Assembly: GCA_022885665.1 (NCBI GenBank)
Contig: JAGQDJ010000009.1
Location: 372,001 to 436,000 of the forward strand
DNA: 64,000 nucleotides
Reading direction: 5' to 3'
Origin: Triops longicaudatus
Taxonomy: Eukaryota > Arthropoda > Branchiopoda > Notostraca > Triopsidae
Shown here: piece after piece, positions 23,695 to 38,100 of the stretch
Numbering within the stretch: the stretch's first letter is position 1
How the letters are laid out: every line of letters starts with the position of its first letter
Made by a program: the position numbers and the translations under genes
Notes under the pieces: model-generated
Database searches by the model: none
Seen by the model: the letters and a program-made list of their open reading frames with translations, nothing else
What the model was told of the DNA's origin: nothing

Positions 23695-26600
23695 CTTGTA
23701 CACACTTATCCTTCCGACAAATTAAGCCAACACCGTTTCCTGTAATTAGACAAAAAACACTAATTAGATGCTAGGAGCCGCCATAAAAATGGGTTATATC
23801 GCGAGAAACTGTCCATTAAAAAAAGCGTTTCCTTCCCTCTTAAAACTTTAATGCTTTAAATTCCCCATTACGCCGAGATTTCGGCAGTTTTTTGGGGAAG
23901 AGTGAAAAAATGGCAAAAATAGGCCACGAGAATTAAAAGAGGTGTATTCAACGAGTGTATTCCAACAGTTTAGTGTCTTGCCATGGCCCTGTTAAAAAGG
24001 GATATGTCCGACCATTTTCCTTCTCTACCAATGCAACACGACACTGAGCGTAGCACACGGGAAGTATCGATTGCTAACTTTACTGCGAAGGCAAGCTCTT
24101 CCTCTCCTTAATTAGCATGCGTCGCTAAAACCTGAGCCAGATATAAATGCAACAAAAGAACTCTTGCTTGCTTCTAACCTTCTCTTTCTTCCACCACCTT
24201 CATTTACTTTCCTTTTTCAAGAAAAAAGTGCCATTTTGCAAAGGGAGGAGATTGTGGAATAAAACCGCCAAACTGGATTTTGTTAACACCACAACAGCCA
24301 GCAAGATCTGGGTAAACAAGGTAGGGAAAAAAAGACTGACACCACGAGTTCATTTCTCTCTTATTAAAAAAAGCTTTTTTCAGTCGTAGTTAATCCGTAA
24401 TACAGACGGCTTTTTCAAGCACGTGTGTTTCACAACGTCTGTAAATTACACCATTTCTGTACCGTTATAAGACTCTCTTCGCCATCCCTTATTTCGCCTC
24501 TTTATAAAACTGTCACTTTCACCCACATTAAAATAAAGCAAATTAATTCTCGGACAAATTAAATTTCACTAAAAATGAGTTCAAATAGACATGAATCTTC
24601 CCGGCACTCTTTTTGAAACAAACTACGAGAAAACTACACCAGAAGCACTTTTACCCGGCAGGTAGAGATTGCCCTATACTATATACTCAGGAAAAGCTAC
24701 AAAATGGAAAATAAAATGTAAGAATAAGATTTAAAATTATGTGTGTTGGGAAAAAGGCCGGAAACCTTCCAAAATGTGATTAATTGTATTCTTCCTCAGC
24801 TTTTTACTTTCTTAAATGATGCAAGGCTCATGCGGGTCTTCAGATTGACTTTCTATCATAATGCGCAAGGTCAACTCTTGGAATTCTGTCACTTGAATGT
24901 CTGTCCGAGGCGTCTGGATTGTTGGAACTCTAAGAACTAACCTAGTGAATTACGACAATGAGATAATTTTACAAGGACCGTTTGTAACCACATGCCCTTA
25001 TGAGCTTATTTCGTCGTCTCCTTCACAAAAACTTTTAATATTTCCTAAAAATTTTCTACAGTAAAATTTAAGCAAAATGGTGGCTATGTACTAGCTTTTC
25101 AAAAACTCAATAAAACTGTTAGTAAATTTGTAGCAATTTGAAAAATTTTTCAACTTTTTAAATTCTGCTGCTAAAATTTCTCACGGAAAATTAATAGACA
25201 CATTTCCTGGTAGTGATTCGATGAGAACTGGGAGGTGTAACTAATCAAAACTTTACTATCGAAAAATACCGGTTTTTATTTTTAATTATTTACTTTTTTT
25301 GTCCCAAAATTTTGCCTAAAAACTTCTCGCGCAGTTTCCAAGGTTAATCTCAAACGAGAGGAAGGTGTCCAGCCCTTTAAAAGTCCTATCCCTTAATGGC
25401 CGGATAACAGGGCTGCTATTGCATGGTTCTCTATTTTCCATGTCCTATCTTTACGAGATCCTGTTTCCATGTCGAACCGGTAAAATAAACAGTGGAAGAG
25501 AACAGAAAGTGGAAGAGAAGTGCCGATTTAAGACTGCCAATATCAGCCATTCTCGGTTAATAACCCAAAGCCAGTTGCGGATCGCGTTGTCAGAAGGCTC
25601 CTACATAGAGTTTACACGTATGTTTAAGCCAACTCCATGTAAGGAGATAGTTTGGACAGAACGTGAGACACGTATCCGAGCTGCTACAACAATTGCGAGC
25701 GGAAGGCTTACACAGCATGTCGGGAAGCATGCTAAAAACTGTCTCCACACGAAGAGACTGAAAGGGTAGAAGATTAGGTCCCCTGAAAGTTATCTATTGC
25801 TCTGATGTCTGATTCTGTTGAAAGAACGATAAGAAGGTTTCAAGGATTGAGAATTGTGTTAGAATAACTAGGAAAACCCTGCTCTTGAACTTTGGAAGGT
25901 TAGATTCTGTCAAGTAGGTACCATAGAAGAGCGTCTCCGTCTCGAAAGCTGAGCACGTGAGAAAAGGGGCGACAAAAGCGATGGATCCTTTGCCAACGGG
26001 GGTTGCAGTGTGTCTGTATGTGTGTGGTAAACGGAGCTCAATCTCATTCCCTCAGCTGCAGCTTGTTAGCCAAAGTCGAATACACCACTGCAAGGCCCAG
26101 AAAAAAGGTGTCTAGTTACACTCAGATAACATCGGGCAAAGATATAAACACTACTCGTAGTACTTTAGCTCCCATTGGCTCTTATTCCCAGAAACGAAAG
26201 CCATGTGGAATTTGAGACTGAAAGGCCTATACAACACATAAAAAAAAATTATTCTCCCCATTCTCCCCCGTAATTCTTGGCCCTCTGAGTTACGACTGTC
26301 TGCGTTCTCACACTTCATTTTTTCTCCTCAAGCTTTGCTGGCGTTAGCCTATGGCTTTCCACTTGGTGTGTCATCTTCAAGTATTCATTCTTCGTTCTAG
26401 TCCATTCTAGAGAATCTCAATTTTCCTAAAGTCTTTCACCGTCCCTATAGACGCCCATTTTCTTGCGTTGTTCCAGATTTCCTCCCAGAATAAAAGTGTC
26501 AGCATGTTTCTTTGTATCCAAAAAGAAACCACCCATAGAACATTTCATTATCTGACAACACTGTCCTGCAGCCTCCCCTTTTCTTCCCCAAGGAGTCAAT

Positions 26601-26784
26601 ACTTTCCACTCAATTTACGAAATGGAAAATTCCTCAACACTGCGTTTCCCGCGTCCATAAAGTCGCCGAGGGTCCTCTTGTCAGTCGAGTGCCAAGTTGG
26701 CGTACAAGATCCCTTACAACAAGAACGCTTATTTAAAACACCCGCTTATCGAATAAAGGCCTGAGAATCAAAACGACGCATTAC

Positions 26785-26817
26785 CTGCTGCTCCCACATG
26801 ACCTTACCGTAGAAATC
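26785..26817 (-). CDS. Possible 33-bp microexon (DFYGKVMWEQQ)
   Basis: The acceptor reads TTTATTGTTTCATAG/G and the donor CAG/GTAATG; the 33 bp in between are open in phase 0 and encode DFYGKVMWEQQ. It sits upstream, on the same strand, of the N-terminal Glut1 exons. It could be a small internal exon of a long isoform or an alternative start (MWEQQ). The evidence is only splice consensus and an open frame. Confidence 0.25.
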
Positions 26818-26863
26818 CTATGAAACAATAAAGTTTCACAAGCCTACGGCATAACTGCGACAG

Positions 26864-26891
26864 TTTTTTTTTTTTTTTTTTTTTTTTTTTT
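26864..26891. repeat. 28-base T homopolymer
   Basis: An uninterrupted run of 28 T on the plus strand. No retroelement is visible beside it. Confidence 0.95.
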
Positions 26892-28899
26892 GTCGAACGC
26901 GTTGAAATCGCGTGCAATAGACGAGAAGGATTTACACAAAAAATGTTTTAAAGTAAAAAATCGCTTGAAGTCTTTGTAATATAAACGGAGCGAGCTGATA
27001 AGTGTAGTATGAGCCAAATCGGCTTCTTCCACTGCACCGCTACACATCGTTCTCATGCTGTTTTTTTCCGGTCGGAGAGTAAGGTGACACCCAGGCAGAA
27101 AAAAGAACGGAAGAGATCAGCGATCTATAAGAAAAGGCAAAGGAAAGTGATCGTCCCCGGCTGACATAAAAGCTCTTGAAAATGAGATTCCCGGGGCGGT
27201 CTTAAGAGTGTTGGGACTCGAAAAAATACACACATTACATACACCTTATGCCTTGTCACGTATCATAACGATGTCACTGTTAGCCTACCCTAGAACAATA
27301 CTCGCATCTTAAAACCGTTACAACCCAGTGAAAACGCTCGGCAAAAAACACACCAGCTGACCTTCGGGCAAAACTGCCTCGTGTGCTACACTTTCCTGCA
27401 TGCTCGTGTACTAGCTTTTCGCATCATTCTGAAACTTGGAATTTGAAAGCCATGACAAAGGCTCGATGAAAAAGCAAAACAAGACTCAATAGTTTCCATT
27501 GGCAAGACAACAGCCAAGAAGACAGAGGGAGCGGAAGACACCTTCCCTTTTCTAGGACCGACTCTCCTTCCCAGCCAGAAAATCAATACAATAAAGTTGC
27601 GGGGAAACATTTTCCTGCTCCTCGGCAGCATTGCTCAGATAAATTAATACACGCTGGAAGTATATCCCCCGCCCCAACGAACCATTTGAAAGTTTCATAA
27701 TTTTTCTAGCTAGAATTTTGAGTTCAGATTCGGTTCGCCAAATCTGCCCAGTAAAAAGGCACAGCAAGATCAATTCTTCGCCATGTCAAAAGTCGTCTTC
27801 CTTTCTTTTCCTCTTCACATCTCTTTCCTATTCCCAATGCCCGATGAGACAGGTCCACGAGTTCCATATCGTTAATCCTTATAAGTGAAACACGCGGGTA
27901 ATTCTTCATGCTTGTTTTCTCCGTAACTTCAACTAACACCAGATTAGAGGGAATGAATTCCAACTCACGAGAGTTGAAGCGAAAAAGAGACAGGAAAGAG
28001 ACTTTGATCTCGCAACAACGATATTCCACTTTTTAGGCCGCAACACACACATCCAAAGAAGCGCTGAATACCGATACACTGTAAAAATAAATAGACGAAA
28101 CCGCCTTAAAACCCTGGCAACGTCATATGACGACATCACTGCCCCTATTCAGTCGCTTAATTTTCGTCCTTAAATCCAAAACCTGAATAGATACCCTAAC
28201 ACAACGTTTCTTGTGAATTATAGGTTACTTTCAGGATGAATTATTTTTAGAAATAGTAATAAAAATGTAGCTAAATACTGAGTCAGGACAACAAAGAAAG
28301 AAGTCCCACGTTCAATCAATTAAGGTAGTCGCTCAACCCCCGATGTAACGAGCGACCAACTTCATACAAAGACTAATGACGGGTTCTAATAAACCTGGCT
28401 TTCATTATTTGTAGGTTTTATGCGTACTTGTGTGCCACCCTGCCCACCGCAACAAATAGCGAAAACCTTGCACCATTGGTGTCACATTATCGTATGTGTT
28501 GTAGAGGCCAATAGGTTTTTATGTGGCCCGCTAATAAAAAGCTCAAGCAAGCAGGCACAGGACGGGTTAAGACGCGCTTGATTACCTCGTTTCCCTTGCA
28601 ATAGCGAGCCTAAGATATTGCTGTTCATTGCACTTAGGTAACAACAAAATACAGCTTAAGCTTCACTCCTTCACTTCCAACGCACCAAAGTTTGGCTTCC
28701 GGTACTTTGCAGTTATACATATCCCACACCGATTTCCTTGTTTCATAAGCGCTTTCAGCGGGTAAAAACTGTAGCACACTTACACATAAACATTCCTGTA
28801 CTTCGTCTGGGTCTAACCTGATTTGCTTTAATCAGCCTAAAATAGTTTAACTTAACGTAAATGCCTTACATTAGCTTTCCCATGGTCTAAATAGGCTCA

Positions 28900-28985
28900 C
28901 TGGAGTTAAAAAGGTTAAAATTTGTTAAATTAAATTATATTAGGTTAGGTTTAGTTAGGTTAGGATGGGAAAACAGGAACCAAGG
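28900..28985. repeat. Degenerate TTAGG/TTAAA-rich stretch
   Basis: It contains TAGGTTAGGTTTAGTTAGGTTAGG (over 28950-28975) preceded by looser GTTAAA units. It resembles the (TTAGG)n arthropod telomere repeat but covers only four or five good units. Confidence 0.6.
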
Positions 28986-29659
28986 GGGGGTATGCAACAG
29001 AAAAGTACCCAGTCTCGAAAGGCTGGATCCCTCCTTTGAAAACTTAAACGCCCTAACGCGTGGTGGACTTAATTACTTAACACTGCACTTAAGGTGTCTC
29101 CCTTCGACTGAAAAGGCAATCAGTAGACGGCTTCCCCGCTGTCCCTTCCATTCTACCCCGCCTTTATTTACCCAACAAAAAAAGTGTTTAGAAAAACTGC
29201 TTTTTTACACCGTAAATGCCTTCCTGCGTTTTATTTCTTAAAAACATAAATAACAAGAGAATGAGAATAAAAACGAGTTTCTCCCACATAACCGTCCCAA
29301 AAAGACGATGGCAATCACTCTTTCTTTATTATGGTTCACAAGACAGCTCAACTTCGGCAACTAAAAAATAGCCCGCAAACAAAAAAGAGACTAATAATCT
29401 ACAAGTAAAGAAAACTCCAGTTGAGCCCGGCAAACCTTGTTTCAAAACGGGTTTTCTCCATTCCCTGCAGCATAAACACCCCCAATCCTCGCGACCCATT
29501 TTTTATTTTAGAACTAGTAATCAAGTTCGGATTAAAAACACGATAGGTAAAAATATGCAGTATCCCACACAGGCAATCAGACCTGTCCGTTTTTGTTGTG
29601 TAACTACAGATTTGGTCAATCAGTTTGAATAAAAAGGGAGCTAAAAGGAGACCGGTTTA

Positions 29660-29730
29660 AGAGAAAGAAAAAGAGAACAGATGAGGAAGAGGAAGAAGAG
29701 AGAGTAAGAGAAAGCAAGAGAAAGTAGGAA
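29660..29730 (+). repeat. Polypurine (GA-rich) tract
   Basis: About 70 bp almost entirely A and G (GAGGAAGAGGAAGAAGAGAG and similar) with only a few pyrimidines. Such tracts can form triplex DNA; no function is evident. Confidence 0.85.
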
Positions 29731-32142
29731 CCACGCACAACCATTTGCAAATCTCCTTTACCTGTTTCACGTGAAAAAGAAAAATCCTAGGTTGTCAATC
29801 CACGGATGTACCAAAGGCGCACCAGCTACTAAAACACATAAGCTCAAGGCTTGTTTTATTTCCCAGGGCCACTTGGGAAAGACAATGCTGTGACCCAGTG
29901 AATTTAGTTTTAGCACTTAGTCCACTTTGTTTATTAACCTTGAAAAGCACCCGCGATGAACGTAAAGTTGGTAAAAGCCGCGAGGGCGAAAACAACATGC
30001 CTCGATCTCCTAACTGTCGAAGAGAATGTGTGCAGAGCTCCTAGTTACTGAACTACCGGCCTGCAACGCCGATATCTCGCGCTCGGACTGGAGTCCACGC
30101 CCACGGAGCATGCCCCATCAATAGGTGCCCTGGCGACTAGGTCGAATAAGATACACTATCAGTCACAACGATGGCTATTTTAACCTTCATTAGCATATTC
30201 ATGAAATACAACGCTTTTGCAAAATTGCCGCCGTAAATATCACAAAAGGTTTGCTGTCGCTTTTAGTCATAGTAAAGCCTAAATTGACAATATGTCGGAA
30301 CTTAATCATTTACATCGTTAGAGTAACGGCTCGGTGAGGAAATCTTTATTCCTTAATGTGCCAAGGGGTCAATAATTACGTTCTCTTTGAATTAGGGGGG
30401 CTTACGATTAGTCAAACTTGCCTTTGAATTATTTCCTATTTTTATATTAATTAATCCTCGTTTCGGAACAGAAAACTGACAAACACAACTGTATGGTGCG
30501 GCAAGCCTTACGTTTGCAGTATTTGCCTTGGTCGAAGTGCAAATACGTTGTATAATTGTTTGGGGCAAATATCTCTATGAGGCCATAAACTCTGTAGTCA
30601 GGATTGAAGTATTTTGTGGCACGTTGTAGAATAACCTTCTGAAAATCGGAACAAAATTTCCATAGCTGAAATACCGTATTGAGTACTTTTAAATAGCAAA
30701 CAGAATTTTCTAAATAACACAAATACTGCATATTAAATCGTGTTCCAAAGTTCATTTTAAAGAGTTATGGGTTACTTAAACTTTTTCTTTCTTAACATTT
30801 ATAAGCAAGAAAACCTTGTAACTTAATATAGCAGCTGAACCGGGGCAGAGCTATTTAGAAAATTGATTATTCATAACATACACCCTATAGCGCTTGAATC
30901 TTGTTGTAGGCATGTACATGTCTGTCATAAAATATGGTTGCTATTTAAGGCCTATCATAGTTATTGCGGGTGGTATTCCATCGCACGCTTGAGAAAAAAG
31001 GACTGAAAAGCAAAAGGGAAAGATAAATCCGCAAGAAGCCCAGAGGCGAGTTACATTAATGCTGGTGGTTTGGTTTCAAACTGTGTCATTTAGCAAAACA
31101 TAATACGAACTCCAGTTGTTGTATAAGTCAAACAGAATTCTTGTTAGTCACTACGTCGTATTTTCACACTCAATACTTATTAATCAGAAGAAAAGTCTCA
31201 GCCCTAACGACGCATTTTTACTTGAATAACTAAGTCAAACTAGCTAAAAATTCTGACGCGCGAAGAGAAAAAAAAAATTATTTTAAAAAATTGCAGTCTT
31301 AGCTGTCAAGAGTGAACGAGAAAAAAACTAGCTCGCTAAGAAAAGAACTATATTACTGCCGGAAAAAGGAAGCATTTGACCTATAAAAAGGGTGTTGACT
31401 TTATATGAAAGTCGAAATCTGGTCATTTTTCTTTTTCGTTTTCGAGTTTGTGTTATCAACCCTAAATTAGTACCAGGAGCTGGGGCTCGCAAAAACTCAA
31501 GCAGTGAAAAACAGAGGTCATTTTGTTTTGACGGGGTCATCCATTCTGTGGACAAGACAGGCTCGAGAACCGCCTATTCAACGCTCGGACATTACATGAA
31601 ACCGAGCCATCAGGTGATGGATAGATCCCTTCTTCCTTCAAAATTTGTCTTCCTTACGACCTGAAAAAAAAAAAAATCACGAAAAGAAAGCTACCCACAA
31701 TAAAAGCTACAGAAACCTGTCGCTCTTACAAGACACCGTCTTTATTATAGTATAGTTTATCCTATTTGCAAAAGGCATTCATCAAGATGCAAGCAAAAGC
31801 CGATAGTGATTATACCACACCAACCACAGTAGAGAAAACCCAGACCGGCTGTTGACATGGGTGGGTAGTCACACTGACTTTTTAGGTCATCAGCTGAATC
31901 GCGACGCCACTTGTTATGTTGCGTATTTCCTATTATTCTTATAATACTAAATGTGTTCCATGTATACATGAAAAAGATTCAGCTGTATTACAGAAAAATA
32001 TTACTGGTTTTAGACTGTTTTTGATTAAATTATCCCAGATTTGTTGTGCCATTCGTTCCCCAGGCCTTTTAATCAAAGTAAGCTTTGTATGCACTGAAGT
32101 TTTGAGGCTAAACTAAGGCGGCTAAATTGTTATGTTGGGTCT

Positions 32143-32147
<5 letters not shown>

Positions 32148-32181
<34 letters not shown>
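32148..32181. repeat. 34-base A homopolymer
   Basis: An uninterrupted A run of 34 bases, the longest homopolymer in the window. It could be a decayed retroposon tail, but no source gene is recognisable just upstream. Confidence 0.95.
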
Positions 32182-32183
<2 letters not shown>

Positions 32184-35100
32184 CTGCAAACTGTTTGGTT
32201 TGGTAGGTTGTCACGGGAGTATGCGGGGTAATCTGTCACAGCAAAAAGCGGATTTGCTTGTTTGCTTCCGTGAGATGTCGTTCGCGTTTTTGCTCGCCTT
32301 TGCCCTTGAGCGGAGAATTCTTGTCACCGTCTTCTTTTTTTTCTTTCTGAAGACACCGCATGATAATTTAAGATTAATGGGGCTAAGTAAGCCTAAGCGA
32401 GCTTTAACGTTAATCTTGTCGAATATTTAACTCGCTTCATTTCTGTCATTTTAAACTAACAAAAGTACATCCAGACTTGACGACCCACAGCGAACAAGAT
32501 TATTCTCCCTTGAACCCTTGTAACTGAAAAATTTAAATTCTAAAAATATGCCTCACTGTATTTATATAACAAAAAATCCTTCAACAGCTGAAACCATAAG
32601 ATGAATTAAAGAAGGGAAAAAGAAACTTTGGACGAAGTGCAATTCGTCAAGCAATAATAGCTAAATAAACTACAACTACATTAAGGCAGAAAAAGTACAG
32701 GTCAGTAAACATAACAAATTACATATAGGCAAAGTTTAATAGAAAAATGATACAAACGACACGAGAAAAGAAACAAATGCTGAATTCGCAGATCTTTTTG
32801 AGATTTCAGAATATCTTTCAACTCTACCGTTAAACGAAAATCTCTACTTCTTGAAACGTAAATGTTTCCGTTTCCCTGTAACACACGGACATATTGCCCC
32901 ACCCCCAAGCCAAAACTGGCCTTACCCCGACAGTTTGTACAGTTGGAAGAACCTTTAATTTTCACGATTATTTACGCTTATTTTTCGTTTTCTTGAAGCT
33001 TACAATGTCACATTTAAGAACTAAAATACAATTCCATCTAGTAACTTTGTTTCTTTGCTGTAACTTTGTCTCCATCGGAAAATAAAAACAAAAATAAGAA
33101 ATCCGAACTGTCCCTTCTCAACATAAAATATGCTCTAAAAACCTTTAACGGATCTTATAGCTCCGTACATAACTGAATATTACTTAACTTTTACTACCTT
33201 ATAAATTTGACTTATGTTAACACAGACTAGTCATGGTAAAAGGCGACAGAAGCCTGTGAAAGGAACTTTGTAAACAGTGTCTTAAGCTCTTGACTTGCGC
33301 AGCGTTTAGATCAAAGGGATGAGCCCGTTAAATGATGGTCATGTCTTCCTCTTCACAGGTAAATAGGAAATGTTATTGAGTAGGGCAACCAAATTAAAGG
33401 CAGGTAAAGACATTCTCTTCTGCCCCCGTCCGTGATTTACGACAGACTCGACGCAGTCAAGCTCGGGTTATATATCTTTCAAGAATCGGATTGGATTCTG
33501 TCATTACGCGGGCTCTACGTTTGTGGGAATCCGAACAGCATGTTCCTTCGCACGTAATGCATTACTCATAGCGCAAGTATATTTAGAAAGAAGCTGAAAG
33601 AGCTTCGTATCTGTGCGCATCTAATCTGGAGAACGCTGTTTAATGATTCCCTACTTGAATCTTTGCCGTATTTTCTTCACCGCGAGTAGAGTTAAATTGC
33701 ATTCGATCGATACAGACCCAAACGAAGACACTTCGAGGAAAACCCTCGCAGAAGGGGATTGATGCCCTTATAGTAGTTTAAGATTTCATTGCTTACGTTT
33801 TGCTAGTTCCTTTACGTCTCGGCAAGTTGATTTGTGTTTATAGTGATGGTAGGAGTCCTAATCAATCCACTTGAAGCTTCTTTATACTACCAAGTGGAGG
33901 ACAAGCCAGCGTAAATACCAACACAAATGCAAAATTTGCCCAGACAAGCAGTTTTTTTTGGGTTAACACACGTTTCGCATGGAGAAACTTCGCCGCAGCG
34001 TAAATACGAAACTGAATACAGCTTCTGGAAATGACGACCTTTCGTTTTAATTCCGCTTTACCTCTTGCATTTCACAAAGAAAGATTTCGGGGATGGGCGT
34101 GGAAGGGGTAACATCTGGGATCTATTACCCCCTACTTTTCAAACAATCAAAGCACGTCGTTAATCTTTTCTTCTGTTCTTCTAGTTTCGAAAGCATTTAA
34201 AATACCTCAAAAGCTTGAAATTTCTGTGCAGAACTTTGCCATTATCCTCGGAACTAGGAACATCGTATTACCTCCCTTGAAGTACCTTTACCAAAGAGGC
34301 ATGCATAAAAACAAATAGGATATAAGCACAAAAATATCCCTTTAACGAATAGTACGTTATTTATTTATGTGTTGTTCGATAAGTATGTTAGACTCAATAG
34401 ATTATTAGTCGGTGTTATCCTTCTTGTTACTGTAACTTACAACTTTGTTTTTCACCTTCGTCTTATTTTATATCGTTTTTTCGTATAAATGGTGAATGCG
34501 GTAAACTTTACTATAAATTTCTGAAGGCTCATTTCTTGTTGAGATAGGAGTACTCTAGAAATTTCTCTGATACTCTGTATTTTACCCACTTCTAGCAAGT
34601 CTGCAATGGTTTTTGCATCGACTTTTTCGCTACTGTATATCAAACCCAACCCACTTCTCTTTCAATGAGTCCAGAAAAATCGTTATGTCAAGCTTAGTTA
34701 TATGTATTCTACCCCCGAACAATGAATGTTCGTATTGCGCCACTAACTGGCAGCAACGAATGATATCGAATATTTCGGGATACCCTCGCTACTTGCAGAC
34801 GATCATACCTTAATTATTCTTGCAACATAAAATTTTGAATTCGGAAGTTACATTTTTGTTTCTGTAAATGAAAACGGTGGAAAATATGCAGGCTTACGAA
34901 ACCGTTTGAAGGTAAACATATTAACATTTGTGTAAAAAACAGTGAAAATTTCATAGCAAAACGAATACAGATATTCTCAGCTTTAGTACAATGAAGCTTG
35001 AAGGAAAAGATGCATTGCGTTATGGACATTTTCCTGTAACGAATATGAGAAATTCTCAGCATGAGTCAAAGAAAGAGAACTCGAGTCCCGCAGGGGAAGA

Positions 35101-38100
35101 CGATTTCATTGATTGGTGGAGACACCTGAAGATATCTTTTGCAGGATTGTAAGCACACTAAGTATTAAGCAGATCAATAAGCATCCCTTGGATACCAAAC
35201 TCTCAATGCTGCAACCGTGTTATATTGTATTACGATTGTACACGATTTGTGTTATGGACTTAGCAGTCGTTCAGTATCGAGCAGCGAGCCTTTTTTTAAA
35301 ATAATAATAAAGATAAGTAAACTTAACTTATTTTTTTAGTAAAATACGGTAATACAGCATTTAGATTTGAATAATGTGTATAGGCATAAAAGCAATAGTG
35401 AAAGAAATATAGAAATCTTCATAAGATGGAAGGTAGAAAACTGGACGCGTAAAGCCTATATAGGTTCAATACTTACGTGCTTTTTATTTCTTGAAATGTC
35501 AACCTAACAACTTTATAGGTAAAGAATACAAATGGCACTCTTACATGTTATAGTCCATTATATGAACGTCTTCGCTGTGAAGGAGTTCTGCAAACATTGC
35601 CTATGATATTTTGCGTGTGCAGCTAAAGGATCCTGCATTCATATTTCTCGACAGGAGTACTCAAGTGCCTCAACGTTTTACATGTTTTCCCCAGTTTATC
35701 GAAAGTTGTTACTGCAGGCAAAGTTCATAACATTTGATTGACGACCATGGCAGTTTTGAGAGACTTTTTTCCCAAAATTAGGACGAAAATTGGAAAGAAA
35801 GTAGGAGATGTGAAAAAAATATGAACATTAAAAAATATGAAAAGTTTGCGAAATTAGGAAAGTACAACGGCAATCGTTCAGTTATTTGCTGAGTTTAAAA
35901 TAACGCGTGACGAAATTTATCAATGAATGTTATGCCTACCTCAGGATCCTGGGTAAGGAGAATAAACATAAAGAGATTAACTTACAACATAAGGGGCAGC
36001 ATTTTATTTTTCTTCACTAGGAAGTGAGCTACGCAATGAGGTTTCTCTGTAATGTCCCTGGGTCCATTTCAGCATCCTTCCCCCTTTATGAATAGCAAGT
36101 AGGATTCACAACTATTCGATACTATAAGTCGCGTACGACAGCAGAATAAAAGCGTGCGCACTTAGGGTGGGTCTTGCCAAGTTCTTCGTTCAACCGAACG
36201 ATCCAACTAAGAAGCGCGAGTCAGCAAACTCGCAATTTTGCTTTGACAAGCTAGCAGCATCCGCAAAGTCAACAACAGCTTGTGACAAGGCAATGAAGAA
36301 AGCAGGCTATGGGGTTACTCGAGGCCCTGACATAAGCAGACAAACTCAATTTGCAAGACGGCCCATCCTCTCCTTATAACTGCCAAAACATGACAGCAAA
36401 CATTTCATCTATGGCCTAGGGAGGACTCTCTCACGGTTACTACTCTTTATTCACGTGTAATATAAATATTACATACATAAATAATAAGTTATCCTAAGGA
36501 ATAAGCTACTTCTATTTTATCCTTCTTTTACAACAATAGTAAAACGCTTTAACCAAACACAAATTGGCAACAACTAGGGAAATGTAAGCATTTTGCAGGC
36601 AAGAATATGCGCCAACAAGTCAATCTCGACGGCACCTCTGTAAAATTGCTGGATGTTTTTGTGTTAGTTTTGATGAAGAGCTCCGAGAGTTCAGGGAGTT
36701 TTGTGCTTGTCACTTCACTCATCTGCTCGGGAATATAGATGAGTTGCATGTGACACGGAAGGATTTTTTTGCCAGCACGGCAGGGGCACATGTGCTGAAT
36801 GTTATTCACTGTCTAATATCCGTGCGCTCTCTGACTTCCACCTTCGCCGCTTAAATTGAGGAATGTTACGGTAAACAAAAAGACTATAAGGTGAGATGCA
36901 CAACGGATTGCGTGCAGTGTACGCTCTCCGCGCTCCGGAACTGTATAACACATACAGCGAAGGTACGTGCTTATACACTACGTCCGTTTCTTTCGCAATG
37001 GGAAGGGACTATTCGTTTACGTTGGCGAGTGAACCCAGTAGCTTACATGCAAGGTGTGAGTGTCGTTTTGCTATTTCCGAGGAAAAACGATACGCTCTTT
37101 CCGTTCCATTGTGCGCTATTCCATGAAATTACGGCCTTCAATGGCTATAATTTTTCTGGGGTTTCTCATTCCGGGAACACTTATTTGAAGATGCAAAAAC
37201 GACCTATATTGTCTTACACGTCCCTCTGTAATCTCACGCATTTTTGTCGGTTGTAGATAATTTTTCAGCAAGTGTTATGGGAAGGAAACACACACCAGCG
37301 GAGATGAAATTTGAGTCCACGACCTCAAGAGAAGTTCAGCATTGTCTACGCTACAAAAAGAAGGGATACATTTGCTTCATCGACCGCACAGCGTTGTTGT
37401 GCGTAAGCGTATTTACCTTGCCACACCGAATTACACTGCCGTCCCTCTTGTCTTTAACCGAAGATGCCTCCGCACTTGACTAGCTCTGCTTTAGCGTCAT
37501 GAGAATGTAGCGTCATATGGGTGTCACCATAAAAATCTAACACTCTATGGGAGGGGCTTAAGTTATTCGGCCGTTCTGTACGACAGCATTTCTTCTCGTT
37601 GAGTGTACCTTCGACTAGCTTGAAGTTGCGGATCTAAAAGCTAATAATTCTGAACATACAAAACGAAGCCAATATTTAAATGCTTGGCTTCGCGTATGAG
37701 ATTACCTTTTAAATATAGCCACACAATTTACACCTACGTAGAAATTAAGAAAACTGTGCAATTCTTTGGTAAAGAGATTTGCGATTCTTTAGCGTCACCA
37801 AACAAGTGTACCTATTGGGAGCACAAAACGAATAAAACTGTCAAGATTTCACATTATGCGAAGGCCACAACACAGGCTACGACCAAAACTTAACGACACC
37901 GAAATTGGAGACAATACAAGTGGGTTAGTCAAAAAGCAGACTGGGTCAGAATGGTAGAGCTAAATACTATCCGATTTACTTGTTCGAAATTCAATTTTCC
38001 TCCCGATGCGAGTTTTGGCATTTTTTATTTGCACAAATACGCGTGACTTTTTTTTATTTTAATAGGCGTATGTAAACACGACACTACACTAAAACACGAC

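Noticed and set aside
23668..23739. Alternative reading of the Glut1 first exon as GNGVGLICRKDKCVQDG...
   Set aside because: It ends in phase 1, which does not fit the transporter body. The ATG frame with an upstream stop and phase-0 end is a better fit.
25365..25769. 134-codon plus-strand frame
   Set aside because: No family similarity known to me. It begins at a non-distinct start in non-coding sequence.
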